Assembly: GCA_021401465.1 (NCBI GenBank)
Contig: JADDMT010000161.1
Location: 1-54,984 of the forward strand
DNA from: Teratosphaeria epicoccoides
Taxonomy: Eukaryota > Ascomycota > Dothideomycetes > Mycosphaerellales > Teratosphaeriaceae
DNA: 54,984 nucleotides
Direction: 5' to 3'
Each line of letters begins with the position of its first letter. The first letter of the stretch is position 1. Below are positions 1 through 11,148 of the stretch, piece after piece. The notes beneath the pieces were generated by a model, which did not search any database, had not been told where the DNA came from, and saw nothing but the letters and a program-made list of their open reading frames with translations. The position numbers were made by a program, and so were the translations under genes.

Positions 1-215
1 ATCACGTGACAGATCCCTTCTTCCTTGCAAGCCTATAGATCTGTAGACTAACCCTACAGATCCGGGGATCTGTCCTCACGTGACAGATCCTTTCTTCCAT
101 GACTATGCCTATGACTCATAGTACTCCTATGACGGTACTATGACTCATAGCACTTAGGACCCACATGATCCTGTATCCTACAGTACTCCGGACAGTACTC
201 CTGACACTCATGACA
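1..215 (-). repeat. Family A LTR, right part (3' LTR of A1)
   Basis: The window opens inside an LTR of family A. The end ...CTCATGACA at 215 matches the ends of the A LTRs at 10434, 22725, 26691 and 51841 (with CTTATGACA in the last). The copy contains the GATCTGT...ACAGATC inverted repeats typical of this LTR. The A internal region is on the minus strand, so this is the element's 3' LTR. The left part lies outside the window. Confidence 0.85.
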
Positions 216-1815
216 CAGAGAGACATAGAACATAGGGTGTATTCTCATCTGCTTAGGTAGCTATAACTCAAAATTAACTAGTCCTTTCTTAGCCTTGATC
301 CTGAATAGTCCTAGTTTTATAGCGTCTAGTTTTTACTTAGCTTGTCCGATTTAATGTAATAGCAGAGGAGATATACTTTGTCCCCCTCCTTTAGAATTAG
401 TCCCTTAATTCTCTTACGATTCGCGTACTATGCTATGTTCTGCTAATAGAACTGCAGGTTAAGTCGTGCTTCTGTTTATAGTCGGCGTAGATGTTCTACT
501 CGTCCGAGTGCTACTAGGTTCGGATTACTAGCTAAGATGTCCGGGATGTCTTCTATAGCTGATCTATATGCCATCTAAAAAGGCAAGAGTCCTGTCGACT
601 CTGCTAGCATACTATTATACGCGAGCTATGCTATTAGCAACAACTCTACCTAGTTGTTCTAGTCTCTATTCACATAGGATCGAAGGTACTATTCTAACGT
701 CTGATTTAGACGTTCTGTCTGTCTATCTGTCTAAGGGTAGAAGGAAGTACTTAGTTGATGTTTGACCTAGAATTGCCTCATTAGGGCTCTCTAGAAGTTA
801 GAGGTAAACACGGATCCTCGATCCGTTACTAGGTCCTGTAGCATGCTATGTAGTGCTACTACCTATTTAATGAAGACATGTGCGATATCTTTAGTCTTAA
901 AGTCTTTGTAGTAAGGGATAAATTTCCTAAACTTAGTAAATCGGTCGACTACTACCATGATCCTGTCGAAGAACTCATTCGTAGCGGGTTCTCTTGACTA
1001 AGGTAGTTTAATAATGAAATCCATGGCGAGCGATTCCTATAGCTGTTAAGGTACCTTAAGTAGTCGTAGTAGCCTATATAGTTTATAACAGTTATGCTTA
1101 CTTTATTAGTAAGTTACACATTAACGGACGTAGTCCTCGATTACCTTGCTTATCCTAGGGAAGTAATATTCTTGTCAGAGAATTTGCTTCATTTTAGATA
1201 CTCCCGGGTATCCTGCCTAAGGTACGTCATGTTAGAGTCATAGTAGCTCCGCTCGTAAAGACGTTAGCATGTATATTAATCCTTAAAACAGAAGGATTCT
1301 GTCTTCGTCTTCCTAATCCTCCTGTCTATTCATGTCGTCGTAGACAGCGAGTGCAGTTAGGTCGTAGACTAGCGCGTTCTTCAGGTCGTCCTGAAATTCA
1401 CTAGTCTATGTGACAGTCGTAGCCGCGAGTCAGTTAACTCCTAGCATGCTATCGCTATTTTCCTAGAGAACAGCATGTTTCTCCTGCTTCACGCCCTTCA
1501 TGTAGTCTGTCTGGCGGCTAAGTGCATCGGCGCGTGCGTTATCGGTCCCCTTGCGATAGACGATCTTATAGTTAAAACTAGAGAGCTCCTTACTCTACCG
1601 AACCTGTCGTCAGTTTAACTCTTTCGTCGTTATGAAGTATCGCAAGTTCTCATAGTCTGTGTAGACCGTGACCTAGTGCTTAGAACCTTCTAAGTAGACT
1701 TGCTAGGCCTTGTAGGCGTCTACTATAGCTAGAAGTTCTTTGTTGTAGACGTCGTATTAGAGTTTAGGTCTAGACAATTTCCTTGAGTAGTAGGCGACTA
1801 GCTGTAGTCGTCTAC
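216..1815 (-). pseudogene. Family A copy A1: RNase H-integrase part of pol, internally deleted
   Basis: This 1.6-kb stretch aligns along its length with the A4 pol segment at about 52790-54385, so it spans the RNase H end through integrase to the start of the chromodomain region. It is broken by many in-frame stops. Relative to A4 it lacks the block next to the 3' LTR (antisense ORF and chromodomain end), because LTR sequence at 215 joins directly to pol sequence. It also lacks reverse transcriptase, protease and gag on the other side, because pol sequence at 1815 joins directly to the next LTR. It is a non-functional relic. Short plus-strand ORFs here, such as 568-765, are antisense shadows that recur in A2. 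Confidence 0.85.
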
Positions 1816-2126
1816 TGTCATAAGGGTAGGTGCTAATAGCAGGAAGGTAACTAGGTGTTAGACTCGCAGAGCTGTGAAGAATATCGACAATAGCAGTTAA
1901 CCTTGTAACTAACTATCCCCTAGGGAAAGGGAATTGAATTAAGCACGAAGCTCCTAACTGCCTGTCCTGAAGCTACCCCTATATACTAGAGAGACAGAGC
2001 AGCTCTGTTAGATCTGTCGATAGACCTGACAGATCTGTGTCTGTAGATCTGTAGACTAACCCTATAGATCTAAGGGTCTGTCATCCTGTAATAGATCCCT
2101 TCTTCCTTATAGGCCTGTAGATCTGT
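1816..2126 (-). repeat. Family A LTR shared by A1 and A2, left part (split by B1)
   Basis: It begins TGTCATAAGG, the terminal inverted-repeat partner of the ...CTCATGACA end. It is interrupted after GATCTGT at 2126 by B1 and resumes at 10300-10305. Together the two parts make about 441 bp. A1 internal sequence lies to the left and A2 internal sequence to the right, so the LTR serves both units. Confidence 0.88.
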
Positions 2127-2486
2127 TAATACGGTTAATACTAGGGGGCAATTAGAACCGCATGGGTTCTAATGCCTGCCCTTAGCATGTAGTAACCCTG
2201 CTACATATGGCAAGGGGGTCCTTCGTATATACGTTAGCTTATATGTCGTCTAAGTAGGATTAGTTGTCAACGTAGGACGCCCCTACGTCGCTCTTCCTAC
2301 AGTACCCCTGCGGGGTTAGGCTCAGACATGCTTTCCCTAATTAAGGATCGTCAGGGGTTATAAGCACCCTTAGCGCTACCTCTGCAATAAGCAGAAAGCA
2401 GCGCTGTCTTATACCTACTAAAAGGTCGGATTACTCTGTCACACTGCGAGATATTTTCATATTATATAGCATATACATCTATATTA
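2127..2486 (+). repeat. B1 5' LTR (360 bp)
   Basis: It runs from TAATACGG (TGATACGG in other copies) to ATATTA (ATATCA in others), so both terminal TG/CA dinucleotides have suffered C-to-T type change. It has the same length as the B1 3' LTR, the B2 LTRs and the solo LTR in B2. Confidence 0.93.
2359..2396 (+). promoter_or_regulatory. TATA box and predicted transcript start in the B LTR
   Basis: TATAA at 2359-2363 is followed exactly 30 bp later by AAGCAGAA (2389-2396). That octamer is the reverse complement of the first bases after the LTR (2488-2495). The same spacing holds in the solo LTR (21154 and 21184). Inference: transcription starts near 2389, so U5 is about 98 nt and the RNA 5' end can pair with the primer-binding position. 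Confidence 0.5.
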
Positions 2487-2487
2487 G

Positions 2488-2495
2488 TTCTGCTT
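2488..2495 (+). other. Candidate primer-binding site (self-priming type)
   Basis: TTCTGCTT lies one base after the 5' LTR and is complementary to AAGCAGAA at the predicted RNA 5' end. No TGG start of a usual tRNA primer-binding site is present here. The position matches the self-priming layout known for Tf1/sushi chromoviruses. An overlapping 9-nt register (CTGCTTTCT with AGAAAGCAG) is also possible. Confidence 0.45.
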
Positions 2496-2535
2496 TCTCC
2501 CCCCTGCTTTACAGTCTAGCAGAGAATACTACGAT

Positions 2536-5500
2536 ATGTCCGGAGTACTACGAACTTGTAACTAACGCGTAGCGAGCGCCATCCTAAGCGCCCGCGATGG
2601 CGAAGCTAGCCTGAGTAACTAGCCCGCAGAAGTACCCGCTACAAGCGACACTGCATCGAGCGACAGTTCCGCTAGAGGCTAATTACACGGCAGACAAGGC
2701 AATAGACCCCCTATATAGGGACCGCAGTAAACCCCGACTATCGACCTGGCCCTTATAGCCATGATTGTCGATTAGGTCGCGAACCGCCTTGCGAACTAGA
2801 GCTAGAGCCGTACTGCTTCTAGTAGCGACAACAGCGAGGACGACGAAGACGTCGCTATAAGCGGTACTAATAAACTAGCGGACAAAGAAATCTAGCGAGA
2901 TTTCACGCTAGGGACCTACGAAGACAACTTACTAGGAGGCGCAGACCCTCCGCGTGTGCCCGCGAACCTAGTGCCTGAATTCGGGGCCATAGTAGGCTAA
3001 CTAGGAGGCAGTCGTAACGCACGTAACCCGAAGCCGTTTAAGGGAGACACCTTAAAGGAGGCTCGAACTTTCTTGCAGGCATGTAAGGCAGTTTTTGTGC
3101 TTAACCTATGCGGATATTCCATAGAGGGTAAACGAGTCGCCTTTAGTGTAATGTAGCTCGAAGAGGATAAGGAACCTCGCAATAATTAGCATGAGTAGTA
3201 TGACCTTATACGGGTCTATGACAGAACGTATATGTAGGCGGACTTTCGCTAGTTCTGTGTCGACTAGGTCGAGGATCTAGGGAATCGCGCCCTTACTATG
3301 TCTGTCAAGTACGAGAAGGCTAAGCAGGGGAAGGGACAAATAACCTCTAGCTTCGCTACCTACCTTGCCACACTCGAGGGACAGATGCTACCCTATACTA
3401 AGACGTAACGCGTGCGGCACTTACTCGTCAAACTTGATGACAATCTTCAGAACACGATCATAACTTTCCATGAACTTCCGACAACTCGGCAAGACCTCGT
3501 GTCCCTTGCGACATGTATAGAAATCACCTTGAAGCGAAATGGAAAATCGGGCGGTAAGGACAATAAGCGTCTAAGCCCTAAAGACCTACTAAAGGGCCGC
3601 TATTACAAGCGCCCTAGGGGTCACGTCTAACGCGGTAGTTCATTCCGGAGGAGCAAGCCCTCCGAGCTAAAAGACGGTAGCGAGAAGCCTCCGAGTAGCT
3701 ACTATATCTGTAGAGCGAGGGACTACTAGGCGGCTCGCTGTCCTAAACGAAGTAATAGGAAGAAGGTAAGCTAGGTGTCCGAAACCTCCCTAGAGAGGAG
3801 GCGAAAGAAGGACAAGCCCGAGACAACCGAATAGCTACTATGGGTATCTAAGCTGTCTGTCACCGATAGTGTAGACTCGTGGCCTGCCTAGCGCCTATCC
3901 GGCCGGTACGGTCCAAGTTAATAGCTTGCTTAAGCTAGTAGACTATATGTTAGATGACCTTGCGGAGGTTAACGTGATACCCTAGAGAGTAATCGTACGG
4001 CTCGGTTTGAAGCTAATCCTAGGAGCCCTGCTACCTACCATGAAGTCCTTTCGGGGCGAAGGTGTAGCGGCTCGAGGCGCGTACAATGTGCGCCTCTAAC
4101 TCGCGGACTCCTCAGGAGAAGTGCGCGAGACTAACGAAGTCTTCTACGCTAAAGACGTTCCTGATAAGGAGCTCCTGCTCGGCCGCCCTTAGCGCTACAA
4201 GCAGGGAGTCGTTGTTAATGGAGCTACTAACAACTAGTTCTACGGCTCTATAGGCGAAGTTCCTACAGTACGGATGCGTGACGCATACAGCTTCTACAAG
4301 GACATGAAGAAGGTCTAATGCATGTATGCGGTCCGCATACAGAACGTTAAGGAGGACGTTACCCTTCCGCCTAAGTTAGAGGAATACGCCGATATTTTCG
4401 ACGCAGAGGCTGCGGCCTATGCCTGGGCCCTAGACGCGGAACATGCGATTAACCTTAAGGAGGGTTACAATCCTCCGCATCGACCTCTATACCCTATGTC
4501 GGAATCGTAGCTCGAAACACTTCGAGACTACCTCTACAAGGCGCAAAAGAACGCGTGGATCCGACGAAGCGACAGCGAGGCTAGAGCGTTAGTTATGTTC
4601 GTCCTAAAGAAGGATAACACGCTCCGCCTATACGTTAACTATAGGGGCCTTAACGCGGTAACCTAAAAGAACCGCTGCCCCCTACTACTTATTAGCGAGA
4701 CGCTTGACCGCCTTAGTCGCGCCGCTATCTTCTCGTCTATCAACTTGAAGGACGCCTACTACTAGATACCGATCCGAAAGGGCGACAAGTAGAAGACTAT
4801 ATTCCGAATGTAGTATAGACACTTCGAGTATATAGTGATGCTGTTTAGCTTGATTAACGCACTAGCAACGTTCTAAGCGTATATTAACTAGGCCCTAGCC
4901 AGCCTCGTTAATACCTGCTACGTAGTATATTTAGACGATATACTAGTCTACTCTAACTCGAAGGAGGAGCATATTTGGCATCTAAGGATAGTACTCAAAC
5001 GGCTCCGCAAGTTCGCTCTATACGCGAACCTAAAGAAGTGCTTATTCCTAACAGATAGGATTAAGTTTCTCGGATACATTGTCTCTACAGAAGGAGTCAT
5101 CATGGATGACTGAAGGATGTCCGTAATCGCGGAGTAGCTGTAGCTAACTACCCTCCGAGAAGTGCAGGTATTCCTAGGATTTACTAACTTCTACTGTAGA
5201 TTCATACGGTCCTACTCGAAGATCATGGCTCCCCTCATGGCCCTCGCAAAGGGCACGACTCAAGGAAAAAAGCTAGGGATAGTGCCTTAGGAGGAGGCTT
5301 AGAGCAAGGCTTTCTCTAAACTTAAAGCAGCTTTTCAAACTACGCCTATACTTCGGCACTTTGACCCCGCTACGAAGATCCGGATAGAGACCGATGCTTC
5401 AAAATTCGTAATAGCCGCAATTATATCGCAGCTCTAGTTGCACGAAGGCAGTACGCAATAGTACCTGATTGCCTTCTAGTCGCGGAAGATGCAGGGCGCT

Positions 5501-7504
5501 AAGCTTAACTACAAGACTTACGACTAAGAGCTTTTAGCTATTGTTAACGGCTTTAAGGAGTACCGACACTACCTCGAAGGCGTAGCGCACCCTATTAAGG
5601 TGCTTACTGACTATAACAATCTTCGCGGCTTCATAGGAGTAAAGCAGCTTAGTAGTCGACAAGCAAGGTAGGCGACTTTCCTCGCTAGCTTTGACTTCGT
5701 TATCTAGCATCGTTCTAGGAAGACGAATCCGGCCGATAGTCCTTCGCGACGACCGGACTACGACACTAGGGAGGAGGGTAACTAATAGCTTCTCCCTACG
5801 CTACAAACGAAGCTTGTAGTTTAGGGCGGCGATCTGTCGTTAGCTCCTCTTGTAGGTTGACTACAGGTCTAATAGGGCCTTATAGCCTCCGCTAGTAACA
5901 AACCCTCCTATCTAGCAGTTATAGCGACTATGTCTAGCTTGATCCGTGCGGTAGTTAACCGGCTTACATACAGTAAGTATACGATGTCTAAAGAACCCTT
6001 TAAAGAAGTCTCGAGACTTATTTAGCGGTTGTAAGAGCGAGAACCGGAGTTGATTAATAAGGGTATAGCCCTCTAGGACACTATAGGCAGTCCGAAGTAC
6101 TAGACTAAGTCAGGCGACTTATAGTACTTTGATAATAGGCTCTACGTACCTGCTTACTACGTACTCTGTTCGCAGCTCCTCCGTATTCATTATGACGATA
6201 AACTCGCGGGCTATTTTGGCGCAGAGAAGACAAACGTACTTCTCGGGCGCAAATACTAGTAGCCTACGCTAGAACAGGATGTCTCTAACTATGTCAAATC
6301 CTGCTAGACGTGCTAGATCAGCAAATCTCGGCACTATCGCCCCTACAGCGATGCTTAGGCGCTCCTACTACTAGAGAGACTATAGCAAGACTTAACCATA
6401 GATTTCATTACTAATTTGCTACTAGCAAAGTAGAGAGGCAATGTAGTTAATGCTATCCTTATACTAGTCGACTAATACTCTAAGATGAATGTCTTTATCC
6501 TATGTACGAAAAGGTGTACAAGTAGCGAGCTTGCGCGACTACTTCGCGACGAAGTCATATGGCGCTTTAGTGTCCCCCGAAGTATCCTATTAGATCGAGG
6601 TTCTGTCTTTACTAGTAAATACTAGCAAGAATTTGTGTTTAAGGCGCGTGTTAAGCACCGCCTAAGTATAGCATTCTATCTACAGACTAATAGTCAGACT
6701 AAACGTATGAACTAGACTCTTAAGTAGTACCTTTAGTGCTACTACGCTAAGAACTAGGATGCCTAGGCTGACGCAATTCCTATAGCGGAATTTGCAGTTA
6801 ATAACAGCGTGTATACTACTATGCGCATGTCGCCATTTCAGATTCTTTATAGCTTTGATCTAGAAATACACCTAGAACCGCCTCAGGACGAGTCTTCTGA
6901 GGAGAGGGTGCCGGCCGCCGCGGAATTAGCGCGGCGTATGCGCGAGGTACATTCGGTGCTAATAGAACACTAGAAAAAGGCCTTAGAATCCTAGATTAAA
7001 CATAATAACGCCTATGCTAAACCGATGTAGTACGTAGTTAGTACGAAGGTGTTACTATCGACGAAGAATCTCAAGCTGAAACTTCTAAGCAAGAAGATGA
7101 CGCCAAGGTTCGTTAGACCCTTCTAGATACGTGACGTAATAGGCTCGCAGGCGTACCGGCTATCGTTACTATCGTCATATTATGTGCACGACATCTTCTA
7201 CGTATCTCTACTCGAACTATAGGTATAGCACAAGGGCGAAGAGCCTACGGACCTGATGCTAGTAGCAGAAGAGAACGAAGAGTAGGAAGTCAAGAGTATT
7301 AAGGACAGTATATAGCGTAAGGGCGCAATGTACTATCTAGTAAAGTAGAAAGGATACCTACCTAAGTACACATAATAGGTTCCGGCCGAAGACTACAAGA
7401 ACGCTCTAGAAGCTATTCGTGAATTCGAAGAGTAGAGGAGGCATAAGCAGGGCTTAAGAAGGTCGATTCGTAGGAAGATAAGGGTTCTAGAGCAGAATTC
7501 TTAA
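2536..7504 (+). pseudogene. B1 gag-pol polyprotein (about 1655 codons), many stops
   Basis: ATG at 2536 to TAA at 7502-7504. Order by residue: capsid-like Gag (about 1-380); zinc knuckle near 389-402 with the expected His now Tyr; protease region near 465-485; reverse transcriptase with YLDDILVYS (YLDD at 4928-4939, about residue 797); RNase H (IETDASKF, near 955); zinc-binding and DDE integrase (D1288, D1352 and K1388 where Glu is expected, with 35 residues between the last two); C-terminal chromodomain (YYLVK, KGYLPKYT, VPAEDY). Stops are mainly TAG. A CCGG duplication near 3898-3905 shifts the frame, so Gag and Pol lie in frames 1 and 2, while B2 and B3 keep one frame. Confidence 0.93.
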
Positions 7505-7644
7505 CACGTGTATATAGCGCATAACGCGCGAAGTGATAATAAGAAGCAAACGCCCTACTTATACATCATTAATGCCTAAAGGCACACCTAGAATAAACCT
7601 AAGAAGAACAAGAGACATGCTCGGATTAGCTTCGTAGCTAATGC

Positions 7645-9141
7645 TTAGCGACTACTAGTTAGGGGCTTCCTGACTAAACCCGAAGTAGAAGAGTCTTTCT
7701 TGTTACGGTCCGCTAGGGACTGCCTACCTATACGGGGTCTACCAAATACCCTGAAGCAACCATAAGTGACAGGAGTAGCAACGCCACGAAGGGAGGCCGG
7801 CATCTTCTTCTTTAGTAGGTTACAAGGGAGCTCGTCTTCGGAGCCTATAGTAGCTAGAGAGCTAGCGACACCCTTACTACGCCTAGTTGCGACGACTACC
7901 TTATCCTTAGCATTAGAAGGCGAAGAGACTCGAGCGCGCTTGCGGCTGTTACGCTCGGCCCTCGAGATCATCTTGCGCTTCTTGACACAAGTGTCGACTA
8001 TATCATGAGACTTAGTGTCCTCCTTAGGCGTAACTAGTATAGTGACACTACAGCGCGAAGGGACTACGTTAGGACTAAAGGTATCCTAGACGTCGTCATC
8101 CTCCTTATCCTCAAAGATCTAGCCTAGAGGCTTGTGCCTTAGCGTCTTGACGGACGTAGTGCGGGTCGCAAGCAGGGAAGGTTCGGCTTCCTCGTCGCTG
8201 ACATTAATTTCGGCCCTAGCCTTCTTCTTCTTCTTAGACAGTAGCGTCGAGGCAGCGTAGGCGGCGGCGCTATAATGTGTTAGCTGTACGCACGCGACAG
8301 GATTCGAGTGAGTAACTTACGGCTTAGTCCTTAGGACTAGCTTAGAGGCAGGCTGTCTCTTATTACGGCGCTAGGGCGTAGCCTTAGCGGCAGGAGCGGT
8401 AAATTGCTTGATGACCTTCTTGCGGATCATCCGCGTCTTAAAGTCATCGTTAATAGAGGCAAGGGCCCCGAGTTACTAACGCTAACGGCTAGTCGGATAT
8501 TTCTCGACGCTAACGTTAGCCTAGCGGAGAAAGTCAGCATTCATACTTAGAGGGTACCTACACTATATGCGTACTATAGCGAAGGTCTCGACCCTAACAG
8601 TTAGCACCTTCAAGATCTTCTAGACTAAGTCTGCGATCAGACCTAGATAAACGTTTTCGCCTGTTAGCAGAGAGTCGAAGCGAACATCGCCGTGAGAATG
8701 GTTAGCAGTCGCGGTGAAGCACGAGAGGGCGCCGAGCAGGTAGGCGAGTACCTCGCGGTACTTAGCCTATAGCCTGTTTATAGTCAGAGTGCCTTTAGCA
8801 ACCCCCTTGTTGCGCGTACTCTAGAAGTCATCGATGTTACGGCAGAGCTAGTTGTACTCGCCGTATACCTCTTTAGGGAGGTCTTAGCATTTTTGATGCT
8901 TGCTATTACAGTTAACATAATTGCGGTAGACACTGCCCTCATTAAATCCGCTGACGTAGATCTCGGCTACGCTTCAGTTAGTACAAGTCACGTATACCTC
9001 GCGGGTAGGGGACGCCTTACTAACACGCGGAGGAGAAATGTGTGCTACTTAGCTACTAAGGTCGTCAAGGCATTGTCGACATGAGCGACAATCGCGGGCA
9101 GGGCGAGTAGCGTCGAACTTAGTCTGTAGCACATAAGCCAT
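7645..9141 (-). pseudogene. B1 antisense gene (Cys-rich/basic protein), RIP-mutated
   Basis: Minus-strand frame from ATG at 9141 to a stop at 7645, opposite gag-pol and 140 bp beyond its end. It is 1497 nt, exactly as in B2 and B3. The N-terminal part has scattered CxxC-type cysteines (VTC and KHQKC remain). The C-terminal third, readable as an uninterrupted 108-residue stretch at 7645-7971, is rich in Lys/Arg and Ser. I do not recognise a named family. Stops separate the readable stretches, so this copy cannot be functional. Confidence 0.8.
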
Positions 9142-9296
9142 TATAGCTAAGATGAGTTAGTTGATCTTGATTGATTAATTGAAGAAGAAGAAGCTCTAGT
9201 TTAGACCTGCAGACATGGCGAGGCGCAAGCTAAGCAAAGTAGGAGCAGAGGTTAATGTTAGTGTCTTAGAACAGGAAAGTTTAGGAAGCGACGAGG

Positions 9297-9304
9297 TTTT
9301 TATA
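9297..9304 (-). promoter_or_regulatory. TATA box of the B1 antisense gene
   Basis: The minus strand reads TATAAAAA about 160 bp upstream of the antisense ATG. The same box is found at equivalent places in B2 (14911-14918) and B3 (44506-44513), each followed about 30 bp later by a CTTTCCTGTTC-like tract. Confidence 0.6.
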
Positions 9305-9925
9305 CTCTCTAATAGCCCCCCTATTGCCTATCGCAACCGTTAAGCTAGTAACTCGAACTACATACGCAGAGTACCTACCTTTAGTTAACTTATAAGGGGA
9401 CTAAATAATGTAATAACAGACAACGCGGCTATTACGCATGTGCGCTGACTACACTCGTGCTAGCCTACTAGCATGGAAATGTGGCGAGGCCCGCGCTAGG
9501 AGCGCGCTCCTACTGTTTCGAGTAGCGCGCGCAGAGTGTCCGCGTACTTTCCTACTACCCTAAGGTTCTACGACACGTTCTTCATAGTCACGACTATATA
9601 GGGACGGCTAAGCTACTTGGCGAGGCTGGCGCGCATGCTCGCCCTATAATTTCAAGGATTGACTAAAGTATGTACTCATGGTTTCCTAATATCTTGATCC
9701 GCATGTAAAGCGAAGGTGTTACGAAGCCGCCTAACATGTAACAGATTAAAACCCGCCTAAGTTAGCAGCCTCCGCCCTGTACTTGCTACGAAGGTATTAA
9801 GGTATGCGCATGACATATGTTACGTAGGCTATCTACCTATTTACCCTTGCGCGGTGTAAGTGTGCTACATCCCGTACCCTATACGTTCCGCGTGTATTAC
9901 TCGGTAAGGCTAGGGACATCCTCAT

Positions 9926-9939
9926 AGGAGGAGGGGCAG
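9926..9939 (+). other. B1 polypurine tract
   Basis: AGGAGGAGGGGCAG lies immediately before the 3' LTR. The same tract borders the 3' LTRs of B2 and B3 on their own sense strand. This fixes the orientation of the element as plus and is the expected plus-strand primer of reverse transcription. Confidence 0.8.
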
Positions 9940-10299
9940 TGATACAGTTAATACTAGGGGGCCATTAGAACCGCATGGGTTCTAATGCCCGCCCTTAGCA
10001 TGTAGTAACCCTGCTACATATGGCAAGGGGGTCCTTCGTACATACGTTAGCTTGTATGTTGTCTGAGTAGGATTAGTTGTCGACGTAGGACGCCCCTACG
10101 TCGCTCTTCCTATAGTACCCCTGCGGGGTTAGGCTCGGACATGCTTTCCCTAATTAAGGAGCGTCAGGGGTTATAAGCACCCTTAGCGCCACCTCTGTGA
10201 TAAGCAGAAAGCAGCGCTGTCTTGTACCTACTAAAAGGTCGGATTACTCTGTCACACTGCGAGATATTTTCATATTATATAGCATATACATCTATATCA
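9940..10299 (+). repeat. B1 3' LTR (360 bp)
   Basis: TGATACAG... to ...ATATCA. It pairs with the LTR at 2127-2486 at the same length and differs from it by scattered transitions. It contains the hairpin CGACGTAGG/CCTACGTCG found in all B LTRs. Confidence 0.95.
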
Positions 10300-10434
10300 T
10301 CTATAGACTAACCCTACAGATCTAGGGATCTGTCCTCATGTAACAGATCCTTTCTCCTATGACTATGCCTATAACTTATAGCACTTAGGACCCTCATGAT
10401 CCTGAAACCTGTAGTACTCCTAACACTCATGACA
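10300..10434 (-). repeat. Family A LTR shared by A1 and A2, right part
   Basis: It continues the LTR begun at 1816 after the B1 insertion; the first 5 bp are the B1 target-site duplication. It ends CTCATGACA at 10434. On the minus strand the bases just upstream of this LTR read AAGAGGGGGATAG-like, a polypurine tract that sets the A orientation to minus. Confidence 0.9.
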
Positions 10435-10515
10435 CTATCCCCCTCTTAGCCTAGCTTGTCCCTAAGCTACCTTATTAGTGTAGGGTTTCTCTTGTCATTT
10501 CTTTTTTATGCCGTA

Positions 10516-11148
10516 ATGTCTTCTCTTTCTACATTACTGCCTTATGTCATCCTAGACACTAACGCCCCTTTAACGCAGAAACGTAAACGCTACGCGAATC
10601 GAATCTATCGTTAGGGACAGGACAGCATGAAGTCCTGTACTTAGTGTCAAGAGTTAAAGCTTGTTTGTTAGGTACACATTTCCTTAGGGAAATATTCGTA
10701 ATGCTACTTTAGCAACTGTCGGAGTTGCGACGCGAAGGTGACAGAGGTCGAATAGAAGAAGTTAGGCGATTAGCGGAAAAGACTAATTGCTAATCTCGAT
10801 TATGCGAAGGCGGTCCTAGCCGAGGCTTCGCAGAAGATAATAGAGGCGCATGCAAAGGAGATGCATCTTCGAAAACAGTTAGACGCGGTCGACCGGGAGG
10901 TCGAGGATAGTCGCGCTCTTAAGGAGCGTGAGATCAGGGAGGATGAGGCCAAGGAACAGGCTCTCTCGCAGGCTGGGTTTCTTCTTGACCTAGGTCCTTT
11001 AGCGGGTCTCGCTCTTAGTCCTACGACATAGAGCGTAATAGAGGGTTTCACTAACGCCTCATATTAGGGTTTCCTGGATGGCGTGATAGCCGAGCCGATC
11101 GACGGCGTCCCGCAGGAGTCTAGTCGTGGCTTAGGATCTTCTTCCTAG
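10516..11148 (+). pseudogene. A2 antisense ORF, Zn2Cys6-like/coiled coil, RIP-mutated
   Basis: ATG at 10516 to TAG at 11146-11148, 633 nt, the same length as the A4 copy. It runs opposite to pol and ends tail-to-tail with it. Several codons are stops where A4 has Trp, Gln or Arg, and Gln21 (CAG) is intact here where A4 has TAG. The two copies thus repair each other, which argues that the frame was once coding. The cysteine pattern is damaged (Cys60 is Tyr). See the A4 copy at 51921-52553 for the domain description. Confidence 0.72.

Larger units (their letters stand above)
2127..10299 (+). mobile_element. B1: near full-length Ty3/Gypsy chromovirus, RIP-mutated
   Basis: Complete element of 8173 bp with two 360-bp LTRs, gag-pol on the plus strand and an antisense gene on the minus strand. 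The target-site duplication is TCTGT (2122-2126) against TCTAT (10300-10304), one transition apart. It interrupts a family A LTR. After removal of the nested solo LTR, B2 is 8169 bp; the 4-bp difference is a CCGG duplication in gag-pol. Dozens of in-frame TAG/TAA codons make this copy inactive. Confidence 0.95.

Noticed and set aside
568..765. Recurrent 65-residue plus-strand ORF (also 11736-11933)
   Set aside because: It is antisense to the integrase part of A pol and recurs only because the elements are repeated; A4 shows the pol frame on the other strand here.
3950..4320. Programmed gag-pol frameshift in B1
   Set aside because: B2 and B3 have Gag and Pol in one frame; the B1 shift is the CCGG duplication.
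4322..7504. TAG stop-codon reassignment, because nearly all internal stops are TAG
   Set aside because: Stops coincide with sites where copies differ by C/T or G/A, TAA and TGA also occur, and the host genes use normal stops without internal TAG. RIP explains it.
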